Source of the DNA: Stutzerimonas stutzeri
GTDB lineage: Bacteria > Pseudomonadota > Gammaproteobacteria > Pseudomonadales > Pseudomonadaceae
DNA length: 64,000 bases
Reading direction: 5' to 3'
Assembly: GCF_024448955.1 (NCBI RefSeq)
Contig: NZ_JAMOIH010000001.1
Location: forward strand, 360,066-424,065
Of this stretch, positions 47,082-56,636 are shown one piece after another. The notes beneath the pieces are model-generated. The model worked only from the letters and a program-made list of their open reading frames with translations, was not told the DNA's origin and did not search any database. How positions within the stretch are numbered: position 1 is the first letter of the stretch; every line of letters begins with the position of its first letter. The position numbers were made by a program, and so were the translations under genes.

Positions 47082-49124
47082 TTAGAAAGCCAAGCGCATG
47101 CCAACGGTCAGGTTGCGACCGGGTAGCAACACGTCGTCCTTGATGAAGGACGTGTGTTGGCGCGCCTTTTCATCGAGCAGGTTGTTGGCCTTGAGGTAGA
47201 GCAGATAGTCGGTCTGCTGCAACGAGCCGCTGTAGCTGAGACCGGCGCCGAGCATGTTGTAGCCGCCGGTTTCGGTCTCGTAGTCGGCCAGCTCGTCCTG
47301 GCGTTGTACGCGATAAAACTCCAGCTGGCCGCTCAGGGCAGTGGTCAAGCGCTGGTCTACGCGCACCCCGAGACGATCTGCCGGGATGCGCGGCAGATCG
47401 CCGCCGCCGTCACGCAATTTGCCGCGTACGTGATCGCCAAACAGGGTCAGGGCGGTAGCATCGGTGGCCTGGAAGCGCACCTCGCCTTCTGCGCCGGTCA
47501 GCACGGCATCATCCTGACGGTACTCGATCTCGCGATAGCCAGCGCCAATGTCGTTCCCGGTATCTGCGGCGTAGATGAAGTCATCTACCTCATTGCGGAA
47601 CAGGCTGAAACTGAAGGTGGTGCGGCCTGCGAACTTGCGCAGCGTGATTTCGGCGTTGTGCGAGGTTTCCTCTTCGAGATCGACGTTGCCCAACTCGACG
47701 GTGCGAGTCGCGGCGTGCGGGCCATTGGCGTAGAGCTCTTCGGCGCTGGGAAGACGTTGCGAGCGCGATAGCGAGAAGCCCAGCGAGTAGTCCGGTGCGA
47801 AGGTCCAGACCGCACCAGCTGAAACCGAGGTACCGCTGTGGTTGGTGTTCCGTTGGCCATCGGCCTCGATGTCCTGCCACTCATGCCGCAACCCCAACTC
47901 GTAGCGCCACGCCCCGGTGGTGTACTCCTCCAACAGGAACAGCCCGTGGTTACGGGTCAGCGTCGGCGGCACGTAGGCCTCCTCTCCTAAGGCTTCGAAG
48001 TCGCGACGCAGCGTTTGTGCGCCGACCACGCCGCGCCAGCCGAACAGCGGCTGATGGGTCAGCTCCAGACGCGCGTCGGTGGCATCATTGTTGAAGCGCG
48101 TACCCACTTCCCCGCCTTCGATTTCCTCGTGCTGATAATTGCTGTGGCCGATGCGCAAACGCGCCAGTTCGAAGCCCGGTAGCGGATCATTCAGCTCGCC
48201 GCGCAAATCCCAGCGTTTCTGACGCATGTCGACGTAGGGCACGCTGCCGTGCTCATGATCGTGGTGGTCGTGGTCGTGGTCGTCGCCATGATCGTCGTGA
48301 CCATGGTCATCGTGGCCTACGCAATGCCAATCGCTGCCATGGGTATGACAATCGGCATGTTCATGGGCCAGCAAACCGTAGCGGTTGTTCTGCTCGCCAT
48401 AGGCCATGCCGATGTAGCCGCGCTCACCAATGAAGCTCGCGCCCAGGGTGAAGCTGTCGGTGTCGTTGTAGGAACCCGCCTGCTTATCCGGTGAGCCTGG
48501 AATCTCGTATTCGTCAGCCTGGCGCTTGGTGCCTTCGGCGCGTACAGCGAAGTTGCCGCTACCAGCGGTAATGCCAAACACGCCGGCGCCTTCGTTCGCC
48601 ACGCTATTGGCGCGTAGCTCCAGCTCTCCCTCGTAGCCCTTTTCCGGGACGTAGGTGGGAATCTTTTTGTCGATCACATTGACCACACCGCCGATCGCGC
48701 CGCCGCCGTAGAGCAAGGTCGCCGGCCCCTTGAGCACTTCGATGCGCTCGGCCAGTAGCGGCTCGCTGGTGACGGCGTGGTCGGGGCTAATGGTGGAGGC
48801 ATCGAGCAGTTCGATGCCATCGCTCAGGACTTTCACGCGCGCGCCGTCCAGGCCACGGATAACCGGGCGTGCCGCACCGGCACCGAAGCTGCTGGAACGT
48901 ACGCCAGGCAGGCTTTCCAGGGTTTCGCCCAAGGTCGCCTCACGGCGCAGCACCAGCTCATCACCCTCCATGACCGCCGCCGGTGTCGTCATCTCATGGC
49001 TCTGCTTGGCCAGACCGCTGGCACTGACCACGACGGGATCAAGTTCGACCGGATCGGCCGCCCAGACCGCGGGAACGAAGGCCAGGCTGATCGCCCAGGC
49101 CAGTGGGTGATGTTTCGGTTTCAT
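47082..49124 (-). CDS. TonB-dependent receptor, zinc type (ZnuD-like), His-rich loop
   Basis: A 680-residue outer-membrane receptor. Signal peptide ends at AVWA. The plug domain contains LESLPGVRSSSFGAGAARPVIRGLDG. The barrel ends in GMRLAF with a terminal Phe. Residues about 253-293 form an extracellular loop with about 15 His and many Asp (HDDHGHDDHGDDHDHDHHDH), the mark of zinc-uptake receptors such as ZnuD and PA0781. A Zur-box-like palindrome lies 91 bases upstream. It should import Zn2+ or a zinc complex with TonB energy under zinc limitation. Confidence 0.92.
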   Translation of the reverse strand: MKPKHHPLAWAISLAFVPAVWAADPVELDPVVVSASGLAKQSHEMTTPAAVMEGDELVLRREATLGETLESLPGVRSSSFGAGAARPVIRGLDGARVKVLSDGIELLDASTISPDHAVTSEPLLAERIEVLKGPATLLYGGGAIGGVVNVIDKKIPTYVPEKGYEGELELRANSVANEGAGVFGITAGSGNFAVRAEGTKRQADEYEIPGSPDKQAGSYNDTDSFTLGASFIGERGYIGMAYGEQNNRYGLLAHEHADCHTHGSDWHCVGHDDHGHDDHGDDHDHDHHDHEHGSVPYVDMRQKRWDLRGELNDPLPGFELARLRIGHSNYQHEEIEGGEVGTRFNNDATDARLELTHQPLFGWRGVVGAQTLRRDFEALGEEAYVPPTLTRNHGLFLLEEYTTGAWRYELGLRHEWQDIEADGQRNTNHSGTSVSAGAVWTFAPDYSLGFSLSRSQRLPSAEELYANGPHAATRTVELGNVDLEEETSHNAEITLRKFAGRTTFSFSLFRNEVDDFIYAADTGNDIGAGYREIEYRQDDAVLTGAEGEVRFQATDATALTLFGDHVRGKLRDGGGDLPRIPADRLGVRVDQRLTTALSGQLEFYRVQRQDELADYETETGGYNMLGAGLSYSGSLQQTDYLLYLKANNLLDEKARQHTSFIKDDVLLPGRNLTVGMRLAF

Positions 49125-49214
49125 ACGACTCTCCAGAATGTGGCGGTGCCTTCCAAGGCAGCCGGACAGTGGCGATGCAGGAACGAGCTTCCTGAGCGGG
49201 CGGAGAATCTATCA

Positions 49215-49229
49215 TGTTATATCGTAACA
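49215..49229. promoter_or_regulatory. Zur box upstream of the zinc receptor
   Basis: TGTTATATCGTAACA, an almost perfect palindrome matching the Zur consensus core GTTATA-N-ATAAC. It lies 91 bases before the receptor ATG. Zinc-bound Zur would repress from here. Confidence 0.75.
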
Positions 49230-49301
49230 ATTAAGCATTTGTTCGAACGCTAATAACGGCCTGTGCCTCACGCTGGCAGTGGTTGTGATCGGTCCGAAAC
49301 G

Positions 49302-49332
49302 AAAAACCCCGGGAGCGAGCCCGGGGTTTTGT
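49302..49332. terminator. putP: Terminator downstream of putP
   Basis: AAAACCCCGGG (49303-49313) pairs with CCCGGGGTTTT (49320-49330) around AGCGAG. Symmetric A and T tracts allow use on both strands; it lies 63 bases beyond the putP stop. Confidence 0.88.
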
Positions 49333-49394
49333 GTGCGTCGCCAGTTCAGGCGACGGGGTAACGCTCGTGGCGGGCTAGGCGCCCACGGCCTTGG

Positions 49395-50879
49395 TCAACC
49401 CGCACGGTATTCCGCGTCAGCCGTTTCGAAGCGCTGCTGAATGGAAGCAGCCGGCTCCTTGCCCATCAGGCTTACGACATAGATGGCAATGCTCGCAAGG
49501 ATGAACCCAGGAATGATCTCGTACAGCCCCAGACCGATGAACTCCTTCCAGACGACCACGGTGATCGCCCCTACCAGCATGCCGACCAGCGCGCCGTTGC
49601 GAGTCATGCGCTTCCACAGCAATGAGATCAGCACGACCGGTCCAAAGGCAGCGCCGAAGCCAGCCCAGGCGTAGGAAACCAGGCCGAGAACCTTGCTCTC
49701 CGGGTTGGACGCGATACCGATGGCGATGAGCGCGATCAAGAGCACCATGGCGCGACCGACCCAGACCAACTCGGTTTGCGACGCGCCTTTGCGCAGGAAT
49801 GCCTTGTAGAAATCCTGTGTCAGGGCGCTGGAGCTGACCAGCAGCTGTGCGCTGAGCGTGCTCATCACCGCCGCCAGCACGCCAGAAAGGATGATGCCCG
49901 CGACCCAGGGGTTGAACAGGATTTTCACCAGTTCAAGAAAGACTCGCTCACCGTTCTCGGTCACGGCACCCGCTAGCGCCGGGTTGTCCGCGAAATAGGC
50001 AATCCCGAGGAAGCCTACCGCCACCGCGCCGGCCAGGGTCAGAATCATCCAAGTCATGCCGATGCGGCGGGCGTTGGGAATGGTCTTCACCGAGTCGGCG
50101 GCCATGAAACGCACCAGAATGTGCGGCTGGCCGAAGTAACCCAGCCCCCAGCCGAGCAGTGAAATGATCGCGATGAAGGACAGGCCCTTGAACATGTCGA
50201 AGTTCGATGGATCCTGCGCGGCAATGGTGTCCATGGCTGCGCCCACATCACCGAGGGCGAGGATGACGAACACCGGCGTAATCAGCAGCGCGAAGATCAT
50301 CAGCGTCGCCTGCACGGTGTCGGTCCAGCTCACGGCGAGGAAACCACCAATGAACACATAGAGAATTGTCGCCGCAGCGCCCACCCACAACGCCGTACCG
50401 TAGGACATACCGAACGTCGACTCGAACAGGCGCGCGCCAGCGACCACACCCGAAGCGCAATAGATGGTGAAGAACACCAAAATCACCAGCGCGGAGAAGA
50501 TGCGCAGCAGACGGCTGGTGTCCTCGAAGCGGTGCGAGAAGTAATCCGGCAGCGTCAGCGCGTTGTGATTGTGCTCGGTATGCACGCGCAACCGGCCGGC
50601 AACGAAAAGCCAATTGAGCCAGGCACCGGCGATCAGGCCGATGGCGATCCAGCTCTCGGACAGGCCGGCAACGAAAATCGCGCCGGGCAGACCCAGCAGC
50701 AACCAGCCACTCATGTCCGAGGCGCCCGCCGACAGCGCCGTGACGAAGCTACCGAGGCTGCGGCCACCGAGGATGTAGTCGTCGAAATTCTTGGTTGCGC
50801 GATAGGCGATGAAGCCGATGAGGATCATCGCCAAGATATAGATCACGAAAGTGATCAGTGTTGGGGTGCTCACATTCAT
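49395..50879 (-). CDS. putP: Sodium/proline symporter
   Basis: A 494-residue member of the sodium:solute symporter family with about 13 helices. PutP signatures are YILGGRSLGSFVTALSAGASDMSGWLLLGLPGA near residues 36-67, ITFVIYILAMILIG in helix 1, GWGLGYFGQPHILVRFMA around residues 243-260, and STLSAQLLVSSSALTQDFY (sodium-site Ser/Thr). Proline enters with Na+ and feeds PutA, encoded 2.4 kb away on the same strand. It is one of two same-length copies; this one is intact. Confidence 0.96.
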   Translation of the reverse strand: MNVSTPTLITFVIYILAMILIGFIAYRATKNFDDYILGGRSLGSFVTALSAGASDMSGWLLLGLPGAIFVAGLSESWIAIGLIAGAWLNWLFVAGRLRVHTEHNHNALTLPDYFSHRFEDTSRLLRIFSALVILVFFTIYCASGVVAGARLFESTFGMSYGTALWVGAAATILYVFIGGFLAVSWTDTVQATLMIFALLITPVFVILALGDVGAAMDTIAAQDPSNFDMFKGLSFIAIISLLGWGLGYFGQPHILVRFMAADSVKTIPNARRIGMTWMILTLAGAVAVGFLGIAYFADNPALAGAVTENGERVFLELVKILFNPWVAGIILSGVLAAVMSTLSAQLLVSSSALTQDFYKAFLRKGASQTELVWVGRAMVLLIALIAIGIASNPESKVLGLVSYAWAGFGAAFGPVVLISLLWKRMTRNGALVGMLVGAITVVVWKEFIGLGLYEIIPGFILASIAIYVVSLMGKEPAASIQQRFETADAEYRAG

Positions 50880-51190
50880 TGTTATTTCCTTGTGCTGCGG
50901 AGGTTGTCCCCCGTCTCCACTGACGAAGCGCGAGCGCTAGGCTGCGCAGCGCTGGTAAACGGATGGTCGACAGGCCGAAAGCATAGCGTTTCGTCGCCGT
51001 CCGCGCTTGTGACCAGGCGGTATCGACAATTACCGACCAGTCGGCTTCAGGCCGACCCTGGCAGGCCGATTTCATGCCGGTCAGCCCAACACGCGACCCG
51101 TCGTGCAAAACGGATCGCGCCCGGCACTGTCTCACTTGCAACAGCCGCGCTCGTGCTGCGGCTCCATCGAAAGCGTTTCGGAGGCTCGCC
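50880..51190. other. 311-base gap upstream of putP
   Basis: Divergent region between putP and the DUF3203 gene. No gene, repeat or clear promoter motif is recognised. GGAGGCTCGCC at the right end is the DUF3203 ribosome site. Confidence 0.5.
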
Positions 51191-51415
51191 ATGACAGTCA
51201 CTCTCGATATCCCGACCGGCACCTGCTCTGCCGTCATTCAGGGCACCACCTACCGCAGCGCGATAATGGATGTGCGAGTCGGCACCGATCCCGCCGCGCG
51301 CATGTCGGTCGCGCATATCGACGGTGCCAGCACGCATGTCACCGAAGACCAGGCCGAACACCTGATAGCGGCAGGCGCCAAGGATGATCGCGAGAACCTT
51401 ATCGCCGACGACTGA
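51191..51415 (+). CDS. DUF3203-family small protein
   Basis: A 74-residue acidic protein: TLDIPTGTCSAVIQGTTYRS at the start, VTEDQAEHLIAAGAKDDR at the end. The closing VT-E-QA-x-LI-AGA-DDR pattern fits DUF3203, short proteins restricted to pseudomonads and relatives, function unknown. GGAGG upstream supports ATG 51191. It lies between two putP copies, on the opposite strand. Confidence 0.75.
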   Translation: MTVTLDIPTGTCSAVIQGTTYRSAIMDVRVGTDPAARMSVAHIDGASTHVTEDQAEHLIAAGAKDDRENLIADD

Positions 51416-51439
51416 ACGAACCCAGCCGGCGTCCCGACA

Positions 51440-51482
51440 AAAAGAAACCCCGCTGCCGGTGAACGACAGCGGGGTTTTTCTT
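51440..51482. terminator. Bidirectional terminator between DUF3203 and second putP
   Basis: AAACCCCGCTG (51445-51455) pairs with CAGCGGGGTTT (51467-51477), with A-rich and T-rich flanks. Convergent genes end on both sides. Confidence 0.9.
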
Positions 51483-51496
51483 TCAACGACCTTGAA

Positions 51497-52981
51497 TCAG
51501 CGGCCGTGGTATTCGCTCGCTGCCTCTTCGAACCGCTTGATCATGCTGGGCGAGGCGCCCTGGCCAATCTTGCTGAAGACGACGACGGCGATGCTGGCGA
51601 GGATGAACCCTGGAATGATCTCGTACAGCCCCAGGCCGATAAATTCCTTCCACACCACTACGGTGACAGCACCAACGATCATGCCGGCCAGCGCGCCATT
51701 GCGGGTCATGTCTTTCCACAGCAGCGAAATCAGCACTACCGGACCGAACGCAGCGCCGAAGCCGGCCCAGGCATAGGACACCAGCCCCAGCACCTTGCTG
51801 TCCGGGTTGGACGCGATGCCCAGCGCGATGAACGCGATCAGCAGCACCATCGCACGGCCAACCCAGACCAGCTCGGTCTGCGATGCGTTCTTGCGCAGCA
51901 TGGCCTTGTAGAAGTCTTGCGTCAGGGCGCTGGAGCTCACCAGCAGCTGAGCGCTAAGGGTACTCATCACCGCGGCTAGTACGCCGGAGAGAATGACACC
52001 GGCGACCCAGGGGTTGAATAGAATCTTCACCAGCTCCATGAACACCCGCTCGCCGTTCTCGCTGACGGGCCCGGCCAGTTCAGGATGCCCTGCAAAATAG
52101 GCGATCCCGAAGAAGCCCACCGCCACGGCTCCCGCCAGGGTCAGGATCATCCAGGCCATGCCGATGCGACGGGCGTTGGGGATAGTCTTGACCGAATCGG
52201 CGGCCATGAAGCGCACCAGGATGTGCGGCTGACCGAAGTAGCCCAGGCCCTACGCCAACAGCGAAATGATCGCAACGAAGGACAGGCCGCTAAACATATC
52301 GAAGGCAGCCGGGTTCTGGGTGGCGATGGTATCCATCGCGGCGCCCATGTCGCCCAGCGCCAGCACCACGAACACGGGTGTGATCAGCAGCGCGAAGATC
52401 ATCAGCGTGGCCTGCACGGTGTCGGTCCAGCTCACCGCCAGGAAGCCGCCAATAAACACATAAAGGATGGTCGCAGCGGCACCGACCCACAGCGCGACGT
52501 CGTAGGGAATGCCGAAACTGCTCTCGAACAGACGTGCGCCAGCGACCACACCCGAAGCGCAGTAAATGGTGAAGAACACCAGAACCACCAGCGCCGAGAA
52601 AATGCGCAGCATGCGGCTGTCATCCTCGAAACGGTGCGAGAAATAATCCGGCAGCGTCAGTGCGTTGTTGTTGCGCTCGGTATGCACACGCAGGCGTCCG
52701 GCCACGAACAGCCAGTTCAGCCAGGCCCCGGCGATCAGGCCGATTGCGATCCAGCTTTCTGAAAGGCCCGCGACGAAAATCGCGCCTGGCAGGCCCATCA
52801 GCAGCCAACCGCTCATGTCCGAAGCGCCAGCCGACAAGGCCGTGACGAAACTGCCGAGACTGCGGCCGCCGAGGATGTAGTCGTCAAAGTTCTTGGTAGC
52901 GCGATAGGCGACGAAGCCAATCAACAGCATCGCGCCGATATAGATCACGAACGTGACCAGAGTAGGTGTACTGATGCTCAT
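51497..52981 (-). pseudogene. putP: Second putP copy with an in-frame amber codon
   Basis: It has 494 codons plus stop, exactly the length of the intact copy at 49395-50879 and very similar along its whole length. Codon 244 is TAG (52250-52252) where the paralogue has Trp in SLLGWGLGYFGQ. The preceding codon is also altered (GCG in place of GGC), so three bases differ within five. Both halves stay otherwise conserved, suggesting a very recent lesion or an assembly/sequencing error. If real, the transporter is cut at about helix 6-7. It is the copy nearest to putA. Confidence 0.88.
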
Positions 52982-53273
52982 CTTGTTCCCTCGTTAGTTA
53001 TTGTTGATGGGCGCGAGGGTATTCCCGATCCCATCTGGCAGAGGGCGATGGCGGTTCGCGCCATCACCGGCGACGGCCCCAATCGGGTCCATCAGTGGCG
53101 GAAGAGCGATCCGCCAACTGTTCTGTTGTTGTTGTGATCCGGTCACCTAGGCGACGGCTTAAAGCAAAAGGCTTCGCCCCGGGCGGGCCTCGCACGAAAG
53201 CGGCAAGGTGCGCATCAAAACCTGTGAGAGGCGCGCCCTTGCGACAAATGCAGGCCGCCAGGCCTGCCGCACC

Positions 53274-56200
53274 TCAATCGTCGCCGAGCGACAGCAGTGA
53301 CGCGTTACCGCCTACGGCAGTGGTGTTGGTTGATGTGGTGCGCTCGTTGACGAAGCGCAGCAAGTAGCTCGGACCGCCCGCCTTCGGACCGGTGCCGGAC
53401 AAGCCGCAGCCACCGAACGGCTGCACGCCGACCACCGCGCCGACCTGGTTGCGGTTGACGTAGAGGTTGCCGATCCGCGCCAAGGCCTCGATGCGCGCCG
53501 CGGTTTCTTCATTGCGGCTGTGTATGCCGAGGGTCAGGCCGTAACCGGTGGCATTGATGTCGGCGACGACCTTTTCCAGATCGGCCGCATCGAAACGCAC
53601 CACGTGCAGCACCGGACCGAAGTGTTCCTTCTTCAACTCGTGGATCCCGCCAATCTCGAACGCAACCGGCGCGACGAAATGGCCGTTGTGGCTGCCCGGC
53701 AGCTTGGCTTCGGCGATCAGCTTGCCTTCGGCCTTTAGCTGCTGGATATGCGCCAGCAGGCCATCACGAGCCTCGGCATCGATTACCGGGCCGAGGTCGT
53801 TTTCGCGCAGATGCGTCGGACCGACCTTTAGCTCGGCCATGGCGCCCTTGAGCAGTTCGATGACGCGGTCGGCAATGTCGCGCTGCACATAGAGCACGCG
53901 CAGGGCCGAGCAGCGCTGGCCGGCGCTGGTGAAAGCCGAGCCGATGGCATCCTTGACCACCTGCTCGGGCAGCGCGGTGGAATCGACGATCATCGCGTTC
54001 TGCCCGCCGGTTTCAGCGATCAGCGTGGCGATGGCGCCCTCCTTCTCTGCCAACTGGCGATTGATGATGCGCGCCGTGTCGGTGGAACCGGTGAAACACA
54101 CGCCCACCACACGCGGATCGCGGCAGAACACGCCGCCCAGGGTGGCGCCATCGCCCGGCAGGAAGGCGATGGCCTCTTTCGGCAGGCCGGCTTCGAACAT
54201 CAGATCGAGGGCGCGGGCGGCGATCAGGCTGGTCTGCTCGGCCGGCTTGGCCAGCACGGTGTTACCTGCGACCAGCGCCGCCGTGATCTGCCCGAGGTAA
54301 ATCGCCAGCGGGAAATTCCAGGGGCTGATGCAGACGAACACGCCGCGGCCTTCATGGAACAGCTCGTTGCGCTCGCCGGTCGGGCCCTTGAGCTCTTCGC
54401 GGCCCAGCTTCAGACGCGCCTGCTGCGCGTAATAGCGGCAGAAGTCGACGGCTTCGCGTACTTCATCGATGCCGTCCTGCAGGGTTTTGCCGGCTTCCAG
54501 TGTGCACATGGCCATCAGCTCGGCGCGGTTGGCTTCCAAGAGATCACCAAGGCGCTCGAGAATCTGCGCGCGCTGCTCGACCGGCGTGGCATTCCAGCGC
54601 GGCCAGAAGGCAGCCAAGCCGTCGATGGCCTGTTTGGCCTGCTCGGCCGTGGCGAACTGCGCCGTGCCGACTTCCTTACCCAAGTCATACGGGCAATACA
54701 CCTTGTTCGGTGTGCCGGCGAGCGCCTGCCCACCGATGACCGGCGCCGCCTGCCACTGGCGATCAAGAAAGGTCTGATAGGCGCCGGACAGTTCGTTCCA
54801 CTGAGTCTGGATGTTCATGTTGATGCCTTGCGAGTTGGTCCGGTTGCCGTACAGCGCCGGCGGAAGCGGAATGCGATGGTTACCGAGGGTTTTGAACTGA
54901 CGCAGCTGGGTTACCGGATGATCGATCAGGGTTTCCACCGGCACGCGCGGGTCGACCAGCTGGTGGACGAACGACGAGTTGGCGCCGTTTTCCAGCAGGC
55001 GTCGCACCAGATACGGCAGCAGGTCCTTATGGGCACCGACCGGCGCGTAGATGCGCACGTTCTTGCGGTACTTCTCGATCACCGTGTCGTACAGGGCGTC
55101 GCCCATGCCGTGCAGGCGCTGGAATTCGAACTCGCGCGCCGCCTTCAGCTCGCTGGCCATCGATAGGATGCAGCTGACGGTGTGCGCGTTGTGGCTAGCG
55201 AACTGCGGATAAATCACGTCACGGGTGTGCTCGGACAAGAGGTAACGCGCGCAGGCCAGGTAGGAGGTGTCGGTGCCTTCCTTACGGGTGTAAACCGGAT
55301 AGCCATCCAGCCCCTGGACCTGGCACTGCTTGATCTCGCTATCCCAGTAAGCGCCCTTGACCAGACGCAGCGGAATGCGCGCACCGAGCTCCTTGCCTAG
55401 CAAGGTCAGCCAGACCAGCACCGGCAGGCAGCGCTTGGAATAGGCCTGGATCACCAGACCGAACTCACCCCAGCCAGCGATCGCCGGGTCACGCATCAGC
55501 TTTTCGTAGAGTTCCAGCGACAGCTCGAGGCGATCGGCCTCTTCGGCGTCAATGGTGATACCAACATCGAGCTTGCGCGCCAGGATGGCCAGCTCTCGTA
55601 CGCTTTCGAACAATTCGGTTAGCACGCGCTCGCGCTGAGCCACTTCGTAACGCGGATGCAGCGCCGACAGCTTGATCGATACCGACGGACGCGGACCAGA
55701 ACCCACCTGAGGCTCGGCACCGACGGTTTTGACGGCCTGACGGTAGTCAGCCATGTACTTGGCAGCATCCTCGGCGGTCAGTGCCGCTTCGCCGAGCATG
55801 TCGAAGGAATAGGTGTAGCCCTTTTCACGCTCCGGGCGGCCGTTTTTCAGCGCTTCGGAGATGGTGCGACCCAGGACGAATTGCTTGCCCATCAGCTTCA
55901 TCGCCTGGTTCATCGCGGCGCGAATTACCGGCTCGCCGGATCGTTTGATGAGGCGGCCGATGACATTCTTAGGACGGCCATCTGTGTTGTCCGGGTCGAC
56001 GACTTTGCCTGTCATCACCAGGCCCCAGGCGGCGAAGTTAACCAGCACGTTGTCGCTCTGGCCCAAGTGGCGTTCCCACTCGGCGGCGTTGAGCTTGTCG
56101 CGGATCAGCGCGTCGGCGGTGGCCGAATCCGGCACGCGCAGCAGCGCCTCGGCCAGGCACATGAGCATCAGCCCTTCGTGGGTATCCAGGCTGTACTGAC

Positions 56201-56435
56201 GCAGCAGCGCGTCGAGCGTATCGACCGCATTGTCACGGCCACGCACCGCCTCGATCAGGCTGCGCGCTTCACGGCGGATGGCTTCGATGCCCGCTTCGCC
56301 GGGATCGGCCAGCTGCAGGAGTTCAGTCAGATAGGCCGCCTCGTCAACGCTGTAATTGGCGCTGATAGCGGGGAAGAATTCGGCGGCTTTCAGATTGGCG
56401 AAATCGCCCTGCAAGGCTTGACCGGCTTTGAACAT
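53274..56435 (-). CDS. putA: Bifunctional proline dehydrogenase / P5C dehydrogenase
   Basis: A 1053-residue enzyme oxidising proline to glutamate in two steps. The N-terminal half is the FAD proline dehydrogenase barrel (YTYSFDMLGEAALTAEDA; SIKLSALHPRYE; RLVKGAYWDSEIK). The C-terminal half is the aldehyde dehydrogenase, with SPWNFPLAIYLGQITAAL, GGQNAMIVDSTALPEQ and catalytic Cys842 in FTSAGQRCSALR. The ribbon-helix-helix DNA-binding domain and the extra C-terminal domain of 1300-residue PutA proteins are absent, so this is the non-autoregulating type. Regulation probably falls to the AraC gene 201 bases upstream. Confidence 0.96.
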   Translation of the reverse strand: MFKAGQALQGDFANLKAAEFFPAISANYSVDEAAYLTELLQLADPGEAGIEAIRREARSLIEAVRGRDNAVDTLDALLRQYSLDTHEGLMLMCLAEALLRVPDSATADALIRDKLNAAEWERHLGQSDNVLVNFAAWGLVMTGKVVDPDNTDGRPKNVIGRLIKRSGEPVIRAAMNQAMKLMGKQFVLGRTISEALKNGRPEREKGYTYSFDMLGEAALTAEDAAKYMADYRQAVKTVGAEPQVGSGPRPSVSIKLSALHPRYEVAQRERVLTELFESVRELAILARKLDVGITIDAEEADRLELSLELYEKLMRDPAIAGWGEFGLVIQAYSKRCLPVLVWLTLLGKELGARIPLRLVKGAYWDSEIKQCQVQGLDGYPVYTRKEGTDTSYLACARYLLSEHTRDVIYPQFASHNAHTVSCILSMASELKAAREFEFQRLHGMGDALYDTVIEKYRKNVRIYAPVGAHKDLLPYLVRRLLENGANSSFVHQLVDPRVPVETLIDHPVTQLRQFKTLGNHRIPLPPALYGNRTNSQGINMNIQTQWNELSGAYQTFLDRQWQAAPVIGGQALAGTPNKVYCPYDLGKEVGTAQFATAEQAKQAIDGLAAFWPRWNATPVEQRAQILERLGDLLEANRAELMAMCTLEAGKTLQDGIDEVREAVDFCRYYAQQARLKLGREELKGPTGERNELFHEGRGVFVCISPWNFPLAIYLGQITAALVAGNTVLAKPAEQTSLIAARALDLMFEAGLPKEAIAFLPGDGATLGGVFCRDPRVVGVCFTGSTDTARIINRQLAEKEGAIATLIAETGGQNAMIVDSTALPEQVVKDAIGSAFTSAGQRCSALRVLYVQRDIADRVIELLKGAMAELKVGPTHLRENDLGPVIDAEARDGLLAHIQQLKAEGKLIAEAKLPGSHNGHFVAPVAFEIGGIHELKKEHFGPVLHVVRFDAADLEKVVADINATGYGLTLGIHSRNEETAARIEALARIGNLYVNRNQVGAVVGVQPFGGCGLSGTGPKAGGPSYLLRFVNERTTSTNTTAVGGNASLLSLGDD

Positions 56436-56636
56436 CGCGCCGCTCCTCTCGTGGAGTGTTGTTCGAATCAGCTTAGCGGACGCGCACGCCAGTGATTACA
56501 CGGCAGCGGACGCCAAACGGTAGGGGAATCTACGGCGAGAGGGTTTTGTGTTGTTGCGCGAAGCTACTGAACTTTTGCAAAAAACTACGGGATTTCAAGA
56601 CGTGCACTGCACGTCTCAGCGTTCGCCAGAAAAACT

